DNA from: DATDFB01 sp036522835
GTDB taxonomy: Bacteria > Acidobacteriota > Thermoanaerobaculia > Gp7-AA8
DNA length: 64,000 bases
NCBI GenBank assembly: GCA_036522835.1
Contig: DATDFB010000035.1
Location: forward strand, 1 to 64,000
Reading direction: 5' to 3'
The notes below the pieces were generated by a model, which was given only the letters and a program-made list of their open reading frames with translations, ran no database searches and was not told the origin of the DNA. Both the position numbers and the translations under genes were made by a program. This document shows, piece after piece, positions 42,359 to 50,243 of this stretch. Each line of letters opens with the position of its first letter. Positions within the stretch are counted from its first letter, which is position 1.

Positions 42359-42922
42359 ATGGCGACTCTCTTCCTCATCTGCTTTCTCGTCGGCGTCGGT
42401 GTCAGTGCCGTCTCGCTCTTCGCGAGCTTTCTGCACCTGCACCACGGCGGCCACGTTCACTTCAACGGCCACGGCCACGCGAACGCGCTGCTCAAGCACG
42501 GCAGCGAGTGGTTCGGGAGCCTCTTCAATCTCGCCGCCATCACCATGTTCCTGGCCTGGTTCGGCGGCGTCGGGCTGCTGCTCGAAGAGGCCACCACGCT
42601 CGCCCTCGCGCCGATCGTGGTCATCGCCGGCGGCGCCGGCTTCACCGGCGGCGCGACCATCGTGCGCATCATGCGCGCGCTGCGCCGGCGCGAGCGGCCG
42701 CTCGAGCCGATTCAGCTCGTCGGCGCCATCGGCAAGCTGACGATCCCGATCCGCGAAGGCGGCACCGGCGAGATCGTCTACACCATCGACGGCACGCGCC
42801 GCGTCTCCGGCGCGCGCGCCGATGACCGCCGCGCCATCCCGCGCGATACCGAGGTGGTCATCACGCGCTACGACAAAGGAATCGCCTACGTCTGCGAGTT
42901 CGATCGCATGATCGCCCGCTAG
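42359..42922 (+). CDS. NfeD-like membrane protein with His-rich loop
   Basis: 187 residues: three membrane helices with a His-rich segment between the first two (HLHHGGHVHFNGHGHANALL), then a soluble OB-like domain (IGKLTIPIREGGTGEIVYTI, DTEVVITRYDKGIAYVCEFD). This is the short NfeD/YuaF type that partners flotillins, which is encoded 17 nt downstream. The His cluster could bind metal. Confidence 0.85.
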   Translation: MATLFLICFLVGVGVSAVSLFASFLHLHHGGHVHFNGHGHANALLKHGSEWFGSLFNLAAITMFLAWFGGVGLLLEEATTLALAPIVVIAGGAGFTGGATIVRIMRALRRRERPLEPIQLVGAIGKLTIPIREGGTGEIVYTIDGTRRVSGARADDRRAIPRDTEVVITRYDKGIAYVCEFDRMIAR

Positions 42923-42939
42923 GGCAGAAAGAGAGTCCC

Positions 42940-44412
42940 ATGCTCACCCACATCTCAACGTTAATGATCAGTGGCGGCATCGTCTTCGTCGTCTTCGTGA
43001 TGGTCACGGGTTTCGTCCGCGCCTTCCGCAAGGCCGGCCCGCACGAAGCGCTCGTGGTCTACGGCCTCGGCGGCAAGCGCGTGATCACCGGCGGCGGCTC
43101 GATCATCTGGCCGCTCGTCGAAACCTACCGCACGCTCTCGCTCGAGCTGATGTCGTTTGACGTCGCGCCGCAGCAGAACCTCTACACGAAGCAGGGCGTG
43201 GCCGTGACGGTCGAGGCGGTCGCGCAGATCAAGGTGAAATCCGACAAAGTCTCCGTCGAGACCGCGGCCGAGCAGTTCCTCAGCAAGACGCCGCAGCAGC
43301 GCGAGGGGCTCATCCGCCTGGTCATGGAAGGGCACCTGCGCGGCATCATCGGCCAGCTCACGGTCGAGGAGATCGTCAAGCAGCCGGAGATGGTCGCCGA
43401 CCGCATGCGCTCCACGTGCGCCGAGGACATGAACAAGATGGGCCTCGAGGTCATCTCGTTCACGATCAAGGAAGTGCGCGACAAGAACGATTACATCGCC
43501 AACATGGGCCGGCCGGACATCGTCCGCATCAAGATGGAGGCGGACGTCGCCCAGGCCGAGGCCGAGCGCGACACCGCCATCAAGCGCGCCCAGGCGCAGC
43601 GCGAGGCCGCCATCGCCCAGGCCGATGCCGACAAGCAGCGCGTGCTCGCCCAGACGCTCTCGCAGGCCGCGCAGGCCGAGGCCGAGCGCGACCTCGAGGT
43701 GAAGAAGGCGCAGTACAACGAGATCGTGAAGCGCCAGCAGGCCCAGGCCGACAAGGCGTACGAGATCCAGAGCCAGGTGATGCAGCAGCAGGTCACCGCG
43801 GAATCCGTGCGCGTCATGCAGATCGAGAAAGAGGCCCAGGTCAAAGTGCAGGAGGCCGAGATCCAGCGTCACGAGAAGGAGCTGATCGCGTCGGTGCTGA
43901 AGGGCGCCGAGATCGAGCGCGCCCGCATCGAGACGCTCGCCGCGGCCGAGCGCCAGCGCCTCATCGCCGAGGCCGAGGGCCGCGCGGTATCGCTGCGCGC
44001 GCAGGGCGAGGCGGAGGCGGAGATCATCTTCAAGAAGGGCGAAGCCGAGGCGAAGGCGATGAACGTCAAAGCCGAGGCCTACCAGGAGTGGAACCAGGCC
44101 GCCGTCGTCGACAAGCTGATCACCGGCCTGCCCGAGGTCGTGAAGGCGCTGGCCTCGCCGCTCGCCAATATCGACAAGATCACCGTCGTCTCCACCGGCG
44201 ACGCCCACACCGCCGGCGCGCACAAGATCACCGGCGACATGACGGCCATTGCCGCGCAGGTGCCGGCGCTCTTCGAGGCGCTCTCGGGGATGCAGATGTC
44301 GGATCTGCTGGCGAAGGTTCGCCTGATCGGCGACAAGCCGGCGAAAGCGGAAACGGCAGCGGTGGTCCCGCCTACGGCGCCGAAACTCCCGGTCACGCAG
44401 CCAAAGGCGTAA
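42940..44412 (+). CDS. Flotillin (SPFH/Band 7 family)
   Basis: 490 residues. N-terminal membrane segment (ISGGIVFVVFVMVTGFVRAF), SPFH domain (about 35-200: EALVVYGLGGKRVITGGGS, KQGVAVTVEAVAQIKVKSDK), then a long coiled coil rich in Ala, Glu, Gln and Lys (AEAERDTAIKRAQAQREAAI and similar), and a Pro-rich end. Organises membrane microdomains together with the NfeD partner. Confidence 0.94.
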   Translation: MLTHISTLMISGGIVFVVFVMVTGFVRAFRKAGPHEALVVYGLGGKRVITGGGSIIWPLVETYRTLSLELMSFDVAPQQNLYTKQGVAVTVEAVAQIKVKSDKVSVETAAEQFLSKTPQQREGLIRLVMEGHLRGIIGQLTVEEIVKQPEMVADRMRSTCAEDMNKMGLEVISFTIKEVRDKNDYIANMGRPDIVRIKMEADVAQAEAERDTAIKRAQAQREAAIAQADADKQRVLAQTLSQAAQAEAERDLEVKKAQYNEIVKRQQAQADKAYEIQSQVMQQQVTAESVRVMQIEKEAQVKVQEAEIQRHEKELIASVLKGAEIERARIETLAAAERQRLIAEAEGRAVSLRAQGEAEAEIIFKKGEAEAKAMNVKAEAYQEWNQAAVVDKLITGLPEVVKALASPLANIDKITVVSTGDAHTAGAHKITGDMTAIAAQVPALFEALSGMQMSDLLAKVRLIGDKPAKAETAAVVPPTAPKLPVTQPKA

Positions 44413-44420
44413 GATTTACC

Positions 44421-44447
44421 GGAGGGCAGGCATGAGTGCCTGTCCTC
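44421..44447. repeat. GGAGGGCAGGCA...TGCCTGTCCTCC repeat upstream of lepB2
   Basis: 12-bp arms around a TGAG loop, between flotillin and the second signal peptidase gene. Same family as the in-frame copy in lhr at 24571. Confidence 0.75.
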
Positions 44448-44465
44448 CATTGTTCCCTGCCTGCG

Positions 44466-45131
44466 ATGAACGCCAAAAAAGCCCTCCACGAGATCAAGGT
44501 CTTCCTCGTGATGATCCTGGTGATCAGCTCGCTCCGCTCGGCGCTGGCCGACTGGAACGACGTCCCGACCGGCTCGATGAAGCCGACGATCCAGGAAGGC
44601 GACCGCGTGGTGGTGAACAAGCTCGCCTACGACCTCAAAATCCCGTTCACGACGATCGAGGTGGCGAAGTGGAGCGACCCGAAGCACGGCGACATCGTCG
44701 TGCTCTTCTCCCCCGAGGACGGCGTACGGCTGGTCAAGCGCGTCGTGGCCTTGCCGGGAGACCGGATCGAGATGCGCGACGAGCAGCTCTTCGTCAACGG
44801 CCAGGCGGCGCAGTGGACGCCGATCGGCACCGCTCATGACCCGATGCAGGGGCAGGTGACGATTCTCGAAGAGTCGCTCACCGGGAAGACGCACAAGGTG
44901 ATGCTGACGCCGGCCATGCGCAGCGAGCGCGCGACGTTCGGCCCGCAGGTCGTGCCGGCCGGCTACTACTTCGTGATGGGCGACAACCGCGACAACAGCA
45001 AGGACAGCCGCTACATCGGCTTCATCGAGCGGCGGCGGATCGTCGGGAAGGCGATGGCGGTGGCGTTCTCGCTCGACCGCTCGCACTACTTCATCCCGCG
45101 GCTCGACCGCTTTTTCAAGGGAATCGACTAG
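44466..45131 (+). CDS. lepB: Signal peptidase I (second copy)
   Basis: 221 residues. One N-terminal membrane helix; catalytic Ser37 in VPTGSMKPTI and Lys91 in VRLVKRVVALPGD; final box GDNRDNSKDSRYIGF. Longer between the Ser and Lys motifs than the copy at 6244, so the two are distinct paralogues rather than a recent duplicate. Confidence 0.94.
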   Translation: MNAKKALHEIKVFLVMILVISSLRSALADWNDVPTGSMKPTIQEGDRVVVNKLAYDLKIPFTTIEVAKWSDPKHGDIVVLFSPEDGVRLVKRVVALPGDRIEMRDEQLFVNGQAAQWTPIGTAHDPMQGQVTILEESLTGKTHKVMLTPAMRSERATFGPQVVPAGYYFVMGDNRDNSKDSRYIGFIERRRIVGKAMAVAFSLDRSHYFIPRLDRFFKGID

Positions 45132-45185
45132 GCAGACCGTACCGTTCTGCCAGGCGGTAAATCCAAAGGAGGGACGCAAATCACA

Positions 45186-45692
45186 ATGCGAACGATGGTT
45201 GCAGCACTCGCCGTCACGGTCTTCACGGCCGGAATGGCGCAGGCGCAGTACAAACCGGCGCCGCCGACAGCAGCGGCGAACCCGAACGGCTCACCGGTTC
45301 AGATCATCCCGGCGCAGCAGGGGCAGCCGAAGCTCCAGCCGACGCCCGAGCAGTCGCTCGAAAGCGCCAAGCGCATCACGCGCGAAGACGCCCAGAAGAT
45401 GGTGAAAGAGGGGAAGGCGGTTTACATCGATGTACGAGGGAAAGATCAGTACGACATCGCCCACATCCCCGGCGCGATCAACATTCCGCTCGGTGAGCTT
45501 CAGAATCGGTGGCGGGACCTGCCCGTGGGCAAGTACCTGATCACCTACTGTGCTTGAACGGCCGAGCACACGAGCGCCGGTGCGGTGCTCCAAATGAACG
45601 CTCACAACATCAAGAACGCCGCCGCCCTGCTCGGCGGCTGGCACGGATGGCAGGACGCGAAACTGCCGACCGTATCGACACCCAAGAAGTGA
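45186..45692 (+). CDS. Exported rhodanese-like protein with in-frame UGA (candidate selenoprotein)
   Basis: 168 residues if UGA at 45555-45557 is read through. Signal peptide MRTMVAALAVTVFTAGMAQA, then a rhodanese domain: REDAQKMVKEGKAVYIDVRG, YDIAHIPGAINIPLGEL. The active-site loop reads ITYCA-UGA-TAEHTSAGAV, and the same frame continues with family-like sequence KNAAALLGGWHGWQDAKLP to TGA 45690-45692. In related rhodaneses this loop is YCxCPxExxS, so UGA sits at the second Cys (residue 124; Cys122 two before). A hairpin begins 7 nt after UGA. Both halves keep normal codon usage. Read as selenocysteine this would be a redox/sulfur-transfer enzyme; the alternative is a nonsense mutation. AAAGGAGGG lies upstream of the ATG. 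Confidence 0.75.
45564..45590 (+). promoter_or_regulatory. SECIS-like hairpin after the in-frame UGA
   Basis: GAGCAC (45564-45569) pairs with GTGCTC (45585-45590). Inside, C71-G84, G72-C83, a mismatch, G74-U81 and C75-G80 leave a GCCG loop whose first base is G, 19 nt after UGA. Bacterial SECIS elements need such a hairpin with a G at the start of the loop about 16-37 nt after UGA. Folding was done by eye. Confidence 0.45.
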
Positions 45693-45695
45693 ACC

Positions 45696-45721
45696 GACGG
45701 CCCGGAGCGATCCGGGCCGTC
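45696..45721 (+). terminator. Terminator hairpin after the rhodanese gene
   Basis: GACGGCCCGGA-GCGA-TCCGGGCCGTC, a perfect 11-bp stem with a 4-nt loop, 3 nt after the final TGA at 45692. Its position right after the extended reading frame supports that frame as the real end of the gene. No long T run follows. Confidence 0.7.
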
Positions 45722-45738
45722 GCATATTGGAGGAGACG

Positions 45739-46110
45739 ATGGCCCAACACGTTCGCATCCTGGCCTGGCTCTTCGTCGTCTACGGCGGGCTGCTGCTGCT
45801 CGTCGGCGTCGTGGCCGGCTTCTTCATCTTCGGCGGCGGCATGATCTCCGGCGATCGCACGGCGATGCTGGCCACCGGCGGCGTTGCGATCTTCATCGTC
45901 TGCCTCCTCTTCCTCTTCTCCGTGCCGAATCTCATCGCCGCCTGGGGCCTGTTCCGCTTCCAGCCGTGGGCGCGTATTCTGGCGATCATCCTCGGCTGTC
46001 TGCACCTCTTCAGCTTCCCGTTCGGCACGGCGCTGGGCGTGTACACGCTGTGGGTGCTGCTGTCGGCACCGACGCAACCGCTGTTTACGCCGTATGCAAC
46101 GCAGCAGTGA
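45739..46110 (+). CDS. Small polytopic membrane protein
   Basis: 123 residues, ATG 45739 with GGAGGAG just upstream. Three or four membrane helices (WLFVVYGGLLLLVGVVAGFF, ATGGVAIFIVCLLFLFSV, ILAIILGCLHLFSFPFGTAL) and little else. Resembles small uncharacterised membrane proteins common in acidobacteria; function unknown. Confidence 0.75.
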   Translation: MAQHVRILAWLFVVYGGLLLLVGVVAGFFIFGGGMISGDRTAMLATGGVAIFIVCLLFLFSVPNLIAAWGLFRFQPWARILAIILGCLHLFSFPFGTALGVYTLWVLLSAPTQPLFTPYATQQ

Positions 46111-46172
46111 AGTGTAACGAGCCAGAGAACTTGGGCGGACTGGTCCGCGTCTTGCGATCTCGCGATGCCGTT

Positions 46173-46925
46173 ATGCATCGGACGGAACCATTCCGGATCA
46201 TTTGCGACTGTCAGCGCCACGCCATTCGCGAGCGCACGCTGTGGCGGCGTTCCGTGCGCGCAGCGCAATCCGCCGGCCGGCATCTCCGCCGCCGCGGCGT
46301 CGCCATCGCCGTGGGACTTCCGATCGCCTGCTTCGCCCTCGGATTTCCGATCGAGGCGATGAACAGCGCCGTCATGAAAGACAAGGCGCGCCTCCTCTTC
46401 GCGTCCTCGCCAGTCACCGACGCCTTTTTCCCGAAGCGCACCGTCGCGCCGGTGTCGATCGAGACGATGAAGGAGGAGTTCTTCAACTGCGAGGTGCCGT
46501 ACGGATCGATCATCTACCGCGAGGCGCGGCGCAACCATCTCGCGCCGGAGCTCGTCGCCGCGGTGGTGCAGGCGGAATCGGACTTCCGCCCGCGCCTGGT
46601 CTCGCGCAAATCGGCGCAAGGGCTGATGCAGATCATCCCGGAGACGAGCCGCCTGCTCGGCTGCGAGAATCCGTTCGACCCGGCCGCGAACATCGCCGCG
46701 GGCTCCAAGTACCTCCGCCAGCTCCTCGACCGTTTCGGCGACCAGCGCGTGGCCGTCGCCGCGTACAATGCCGGCGAGGGGAACATCGAGCGCTTCGGCG
46801 GCATCCCGCCGTTCGACGAGACGCGCGACTACGTGCAGCGCGTGGCGCGGCACACCGAGGAGTACCGGCAGCAGATCCGGAGCCGCTTCCGCGCGGCGGC
46901 AAGGATCAGCGCGACAGTCCAGTAA
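46173..46925 (+). CDS. Lytic transglycosylase (SLT domain)
   Basis: 250 residues from ATG 46173 (start uncertain; no clear ribosome-binding site). A hydrophobic anchor (GVAIAVGLPIACFALGF) precedes an SLT domain with catalytic Glu in VAAVVQAESDFRPRLVS, then KSAQGLMQIIPETSRLLG and AVAAYNAGEGNIERFGGIPP with DETRDYV. It cleaves peptidoglycan glycan strands to anhydro ends. Confidence 0.88.
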   Translation: MHRTEPFRIICDCQRHAIRERTLWRRSVRAAQSAGRHLRRRGVAIAVGLPIACFALGFPIEAMNSAVMKDKARLLFASSPVTDAFFPKRTVAPVSIETMKEEFFNCEVPYGSIIYREARRNHLAPELVAAVVQAESDFRPRLVSRKSAQGLMQIIPETSRLLGCENPFDPAANIAAGSKYLRQLLDRFGDQRVAVAAYNAGEGNIERFGGIPPFDETRDYVQRVARHTEEYRQQIRSRFRAAARISATVQ

Positions 46926-46937
46926 AATTGGCGGCCC

Positions 46938-47597
46938 ATGCTGCCGCACACCGAAGAACGGCGCGAGTTCCAGCGCCTCCTCCTCGATCCGCCGCTCCCG
47001 GCGACGCTCGGCGCGATGGCGGTGTCGATCATGGAAGTCGGCGTCCTCGGCGCGCGCCTTCTGCACGGCGCGCCGTTCGACGACGAGCATTCCGATCTGC
47101 GCTTCTCCTGGAACGAGCACGAGATCGCCATGCAGTGCAGCGTCGTACGCACCTTCTCCGGCCGCGATGCGCACGGCGGGCTGCAGTCGGGAGTGCGCTT
47201 TCTCGCCGCGATCGGCGACTCCGGCGATCGCCTGCGCGACATGCTCGCCGAGCTCGTCGTGCGCGAGCTCGATGAGCGGCACGACGACAGCGGCGTCCAT
47301 CCGTCGGACGCCATCGACGGCGACAAGACCGTGCGCGGCCGCGACGCCGCCTTCCTCTGCTACCGCTTCGAGGAGGGCGCCTGGCATCGCCGCCGCGTCT
47401 TTCTGCCGGAGCAGCCGGCGTCGGGCTTCACCGTGGCGCGCAGCGAAGACAGCGAGGAGATGCAGCGCCTCTGCGACGTCTACGCCGCGTCGGACGAAGA
47501 AGGGCGCCGCCTGATCCGCCTCTTCGCGGAGCTCAGCGTGTCGAATGCGCTGGAGATTCCGCCGCGACAACCGCCGAGCGCGCCACCGGAAGCGTGA
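46938..47597 (+). CDS. PilZ-type protein with extra C-terminal domain (paralogue 1)
   Basis: 219 residues. N-terminal ERREFQRLLLDPPLPATL and a following beta-barrel (about 1-95) match the PilZ fold, which binds cyclic di-GMP, though the usual RxxxR/D-SxxG pattern is only partly kept. The last 80 residues (FTVARSEDSEEMQRLCDVYA, DEEGRRLIRLFAELS) are shared with the protein at 49548 and are not part of standard PilZ. TAAAAT lies 9 nt before the ATG. The 3' end overlaps the histidine kinase gene by 65 nt tail to tail. Confidence 0.72.
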   Translation: MLPHTEERREFQRLLLDPPLPATLGAMAVSIMEVGVLGARLLHGAPFDDEHSDLRFSWNEHEIAMQCSVVRTFSGRDAHGGLQSGVRFLAAIGDSGDRLRDMLAELVVRELDERHDDSGVHPSDAIDGDKTVRGRDAAFLCYRFEEGAWHRRRVFLPEQPASGFTVARSEDSEEMQRLCDVYAASDEEGRRLIRLFAELSVSNALEIPPRQPPSAPPEA

Positions 47598-49482
47598 AGT
47601 AGAACGTCGTTCCGCGGCCGGGCTCGCTCTCCGCCCAGATCCGTCCGCCGTGCGCCTCGACGATGCCTTTCGCGATCGGTAGCCCGAGGCCGGCACCGAG
47701 ACGCGCGGTGCGCTTCGCCTGCCAGTAGGGGTTGAAGATGTCCTGCAGATTCTTGTGCGGGATGCCGGGACCGGTGTCACTCACGGTGAAGAGCACGGAG
47801 TCGTCGCTGCGCGCGGCGCGCACGACGATCCTGCCGCCCGAAGGCGTGAACTTGATGGAGTTGCCGACGAGGTTCGACAGCACCTGCGCGACGCGGTGGT
47901 AGTCGGCGTAGACCGGCGGCACGTCGCCGTCGACGTCGCAGCGCAGCGCGATCGCGCTCGACGCCGCCTGCGTCTTGAACAGCTCGTACGTCTCCTGCAG
48001 CAGCGGCCGCACTTCGAGCGCCGCCGGCTCGATCGGCAACTGCTTGCCGCCTTCGAGCCGCGTCACGTCGAGGAGGTCTTCGATGAGCCTCCGCATCCGC
48101 TGCGCCGAAAGCTCGATCGTCTCCAGCTCCTCGGAGCGCGTCTCCTCCCTCATCAGCTGCGCCGCAAGCATGACGGCGTTGAGCGGGTTGCGGAGGTCGT
48201 GCGAGACGATGGCCAGCACTTCCTCGCGCGCGCGTACGGCCTGCTGCGAGTCGAGATAGAGCCGCGCGTTGTCGATGGCCAGCGATCCATGCCGCGCCAG
48301 CTCGTTCGCCAACGCGACATCCTCGGGCGCGGAGACGCGTCCCGCGGGAGCAACGACCACGACGAGGCCGAGGGTCTGCCCGCGGCTGACCAGCGGAAGG
48401 ATCATCATCGACCGCAGCTCCGCGGCGAGCGGCTCGAAGGTACCGCTGAAGACCTGCGGCGTCCGCTCGTTCATCGCGCGCGCGGCCGCCTCCGGCACCG
48501 GATCGAGAACGGCGCCGGCGTGCTGCTGGAGCTCGGCGTCGCGCGCTTCGTCGCGATGCCGCACCGCGCTGCGATGCAGCGCGCCGTCGCTTTCGACGAG
48601 GTCGATCGCGCAGACCTCGCCAAGATTCGGGACGTAGAGGCGGGCGAGCGTGGAGATCGTCTGCGCGAAGTCGAGTGACGCCGTCAGCTCCTGTCCGGCC
48701 GCGGCCAGGAACGCGGCCCGGCGCTCTTCACGCTCGGCGTCGGCGCGCGAGATCTTCGCGTCGGTGGCTTCGCGCTCCGCGTCGCGCCGCCGCGCCATGG
48801 CCTCGGCCGCGAGGAGACGCATTTGCCGCCCTAGGCGCGCCACGAGGAGCGCCGCCGTCAGCGCGAGCAGCGTCAGGGCGATGGTCAGGGAGATGTTCCA
48901 GCGTTCGAGGTCGCGGATCGACCTCAGGCGATCGTCGACCGCGTCCTGCACGGCGAGCTCGAGGTCGGCGGCAGCCGACAAGGCCTTTTCGTATTGCGGG
49001 TGCCGCTCGAAGAGGCGCGCGTTCAACACTTCGGCGGGAAGGCGGCGCTGCAGCAGCTCGCCGTTGCGCACGTGCTGATGCCAGAGGTTGGTCTGCGCGA
49101 TCAGCGCCTCGAGGTCGCGATTGACTTGCGGGTTGAGGCGCGGCGCGAGCTGGCCGAGGGTCTGGTAGTCGGCGGCCTCGCGGCGGATGAGCTGCACGAA
49201 GGCGTCGCGGTATTGCGTCTGCTCGGTGAACTGATAGGCAATGATCTTGTCGAGCTCCGAGGCGATGGCCATCTGCACGTCGTTGGCGGTGTGGCGCGCC
49301 GGCTCGGCCAGGCGCGTGATCTCGTCGCGCATCCGCGCCGTGTGCTTCGACACCACGATCGGCAGGACGACGAGTGAAAGCAGCGAGACGATGACGAAGA
49401 CGACCGGGAGCATGGTCGTCCACGTGCTTTCCGGCCCGACGCGCCAAATGCTGCGCCGCTCGCGTGGTGGCCTCGTCGCCAT
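47533..49482 (-). CDS. Membrane sensor histidine kinase (CHASE3-like, GAF, HisKA)
   Basis: 649 residues. Two membrane helices (about 20-40 and 180-200) bracket a helical CHASE3-like periplasmic domain, then a coiled coil, a GAF domain (about 250-395: YVPNLGEVCAIDLVESDG), HisKA with phospho-His in VSHDLRNPLNAVMLAAQL, and HATPase_c (DYHRVAQVLSNLVGNSIKFT, VSDTGPGIP, GAGLGLPIAKGIVEAHGG). No response regulator is adjacent; the flanking genes are two PilZ paralogues instead. ATG 49482 has AGAGG upstream. Confidence 0.93.
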   Translation of the reverse strand: MATRPPRERRSIWRVGPESTWTTMLPVVFVIVSLLSLVVLPIVVSKHTARMRDEITRLAEPARHTANDVQMAIASELDKIIAYQFTEQTQYRDAFVQLIRREAADYQTLGQLAPRLNPQVNRDLEALIAQTNLWHQHVRNGELLQRRLPAEVLNARLFERHPQYEKALSAAADLELAVQDAVDDRLRSIRDLERWNISLTIALTLLALTAALLVARLGRQMRLLAAEAMARRRDAEREATDAKISRADAEREERRAAFLAAAGQELTASLDFAQTISTLARLYVPNLGEVCAIDLVESDGALHRSAVRHRDEARDAELQQHAGAVLDPVPEAAARAMNERTPQVFSGTFEPLAAELRSMMILPLVSRGQTLGLVVVVAPAGRVSAPEDVALANELARHGSLAIDNARLYLDSQQAVRAREEVLAIVSHDLRNPLNAVMLAAQLMREETRSEELETIELSAQRMRRLIEDLLDVTRLEGGKQLPIEPAALEVRPLLQETYELFKTQAASSAIALRCDVDGDVPPVYADYHRVAQVLSNLVGNSIKFTPSGGRIVVRAARSDDSVLFTVSDTGPGIPHKNLQDIFNPYWQAKRTARLGAGLGLPIAKGIVEAHGGRIWAESEPGRGTTFYFTLPVARSAVVAAESPAHSTR

Positions 49483-49547
49483 GAATAGACCTCTGCGGCG
49501 GTCCGAGCAATATGCTTGCCGTTCACCCAATCTGACATACTGACGGA

Positions 49548-50192
49548 ATGGTCGCGAACGATCGCCGCGAGTTCCAGCGGCTCCGCCTGGCCAAGCCTAT
49601 TCTTGCTCTGATGGACGGCCAGAACGCGCTGATTCTCGACATTGGCGTGGGCGGCGCCTTCATCGAGCACTACGGCGCGCTGCCGGCCGGCGCGCGGTTC
49701 AAGCTGCTCTTTCGCTGGCACGGCGCCGACGTCGAGTTCCTCTGCGAAGCGCGCCGCAGCATGGTCGTGCGCAGCGGCGGCGACAACATGAGCATCGTCT
49801 CGCACAGCGGCGTGCAGTTCATCGAAGCGATCGGCGACGCCGATGAGCGCCTCAACGACATGATGGCCACGTTCGTCGGCCGCGTGCTCGCCGCGCAGCG
49901 CGCCAACGCGAGCGGCGCGGGCGAGAACGCCGAATCGATCTCGCTGACGCAGCTCGGCGGCGCGCGCCGCGCACGCACACGCGGCTGGCTGACGTTCCGC
50001 CTCGTCGATGGGACGTGGCGCCGCGCCCTGGCGACGTCGCCGGCGCAGCCTGGGGACGGCTTCACCGTTGCCGCCTACGAGGACGAGGAGGAGCTGCTGT
50101 CGCTCTGCGAGTCGTACGAGGCGGCCGACGCGGAGGGGCGGCGGCTGATCCGATTGCTGGCGGAGCTCAGCGCGCGCGACGCGCTGACGTAG
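49548..50192 (+). CDS. PilZ-type protein with extra C-terminal domain (paralogue 2)
   Basis: 214 residues, paralogous to 46938. NDRREFQRLRLAKPILALMD and LDIGVGGAFIEHYGALPAG give the PilZ RxxxR and DxxxGG-type motifs better than in the other copy, so this one may bind cyclic di-GMP. The shared C-terminus is FTVAAYEDEEELLSLCESYE and AEGRRLIRLLAELSARDAL. CATACT lies 6 nt before the ATG. The stop TAG is the left end of repeat 50190-50243. Confidence 0.75.
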   Translation: MVANDRREFQRLRLAKPILALMDGQNALILDIGVGGAFIEHYGALPAGARFKLLFRWHGADVEFLCEARRSMVVRSGGDNMSIVSHSGVQFIEAIGDADERLNDMMATFVGRVLAAQRANASGAGENAESISLTQLGGARRARTRGWLTFRLVDGTWRRALATSPAQPGDGFTVAAYEDEEELLSLCESYEAADAEGRRLIRLLAELSARDALT

Positions 50193-50243
50193 GGGCGCAC
50201 GGCGTGCGCCCATCTTGTCCCGGGCGCACGCCGTGCGCCCCTA
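50190..50243. terminator. TAGGGGCGCAC repeat bounded by two convergent stop codons
   Basis: 54 bp, TAGGGGCGCACGGCGTGCG...CACGCCGTGCGCCCCTA. TAG 50190-50192 ends the PilZ gene; CTA 50241-50243 is the stop of the HAD gene on the other strand. Third perfect example of this arrangement. Confidence 0.85.

Noticed and set aside
42961..44223. 420-codon Leu/Gly/Asp-rich frame antisense to flotillin
   Set aside because: Mirror of the flotillin coiled coil; no start signal or family resemblance.
6244..45131. The two signal peptidase genes as a recent duplication
   Set aside because: They differ in length between the Ser and Lys motifs and in flanking residues, so they are old paralogues.
45186..45557. 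Rhodanese gene ending at the first UGA (123 residues)
   Set aside because: It would stop inside the active-site loop, while the same frame continues with rhodanese sequence up to a stop and terminator.
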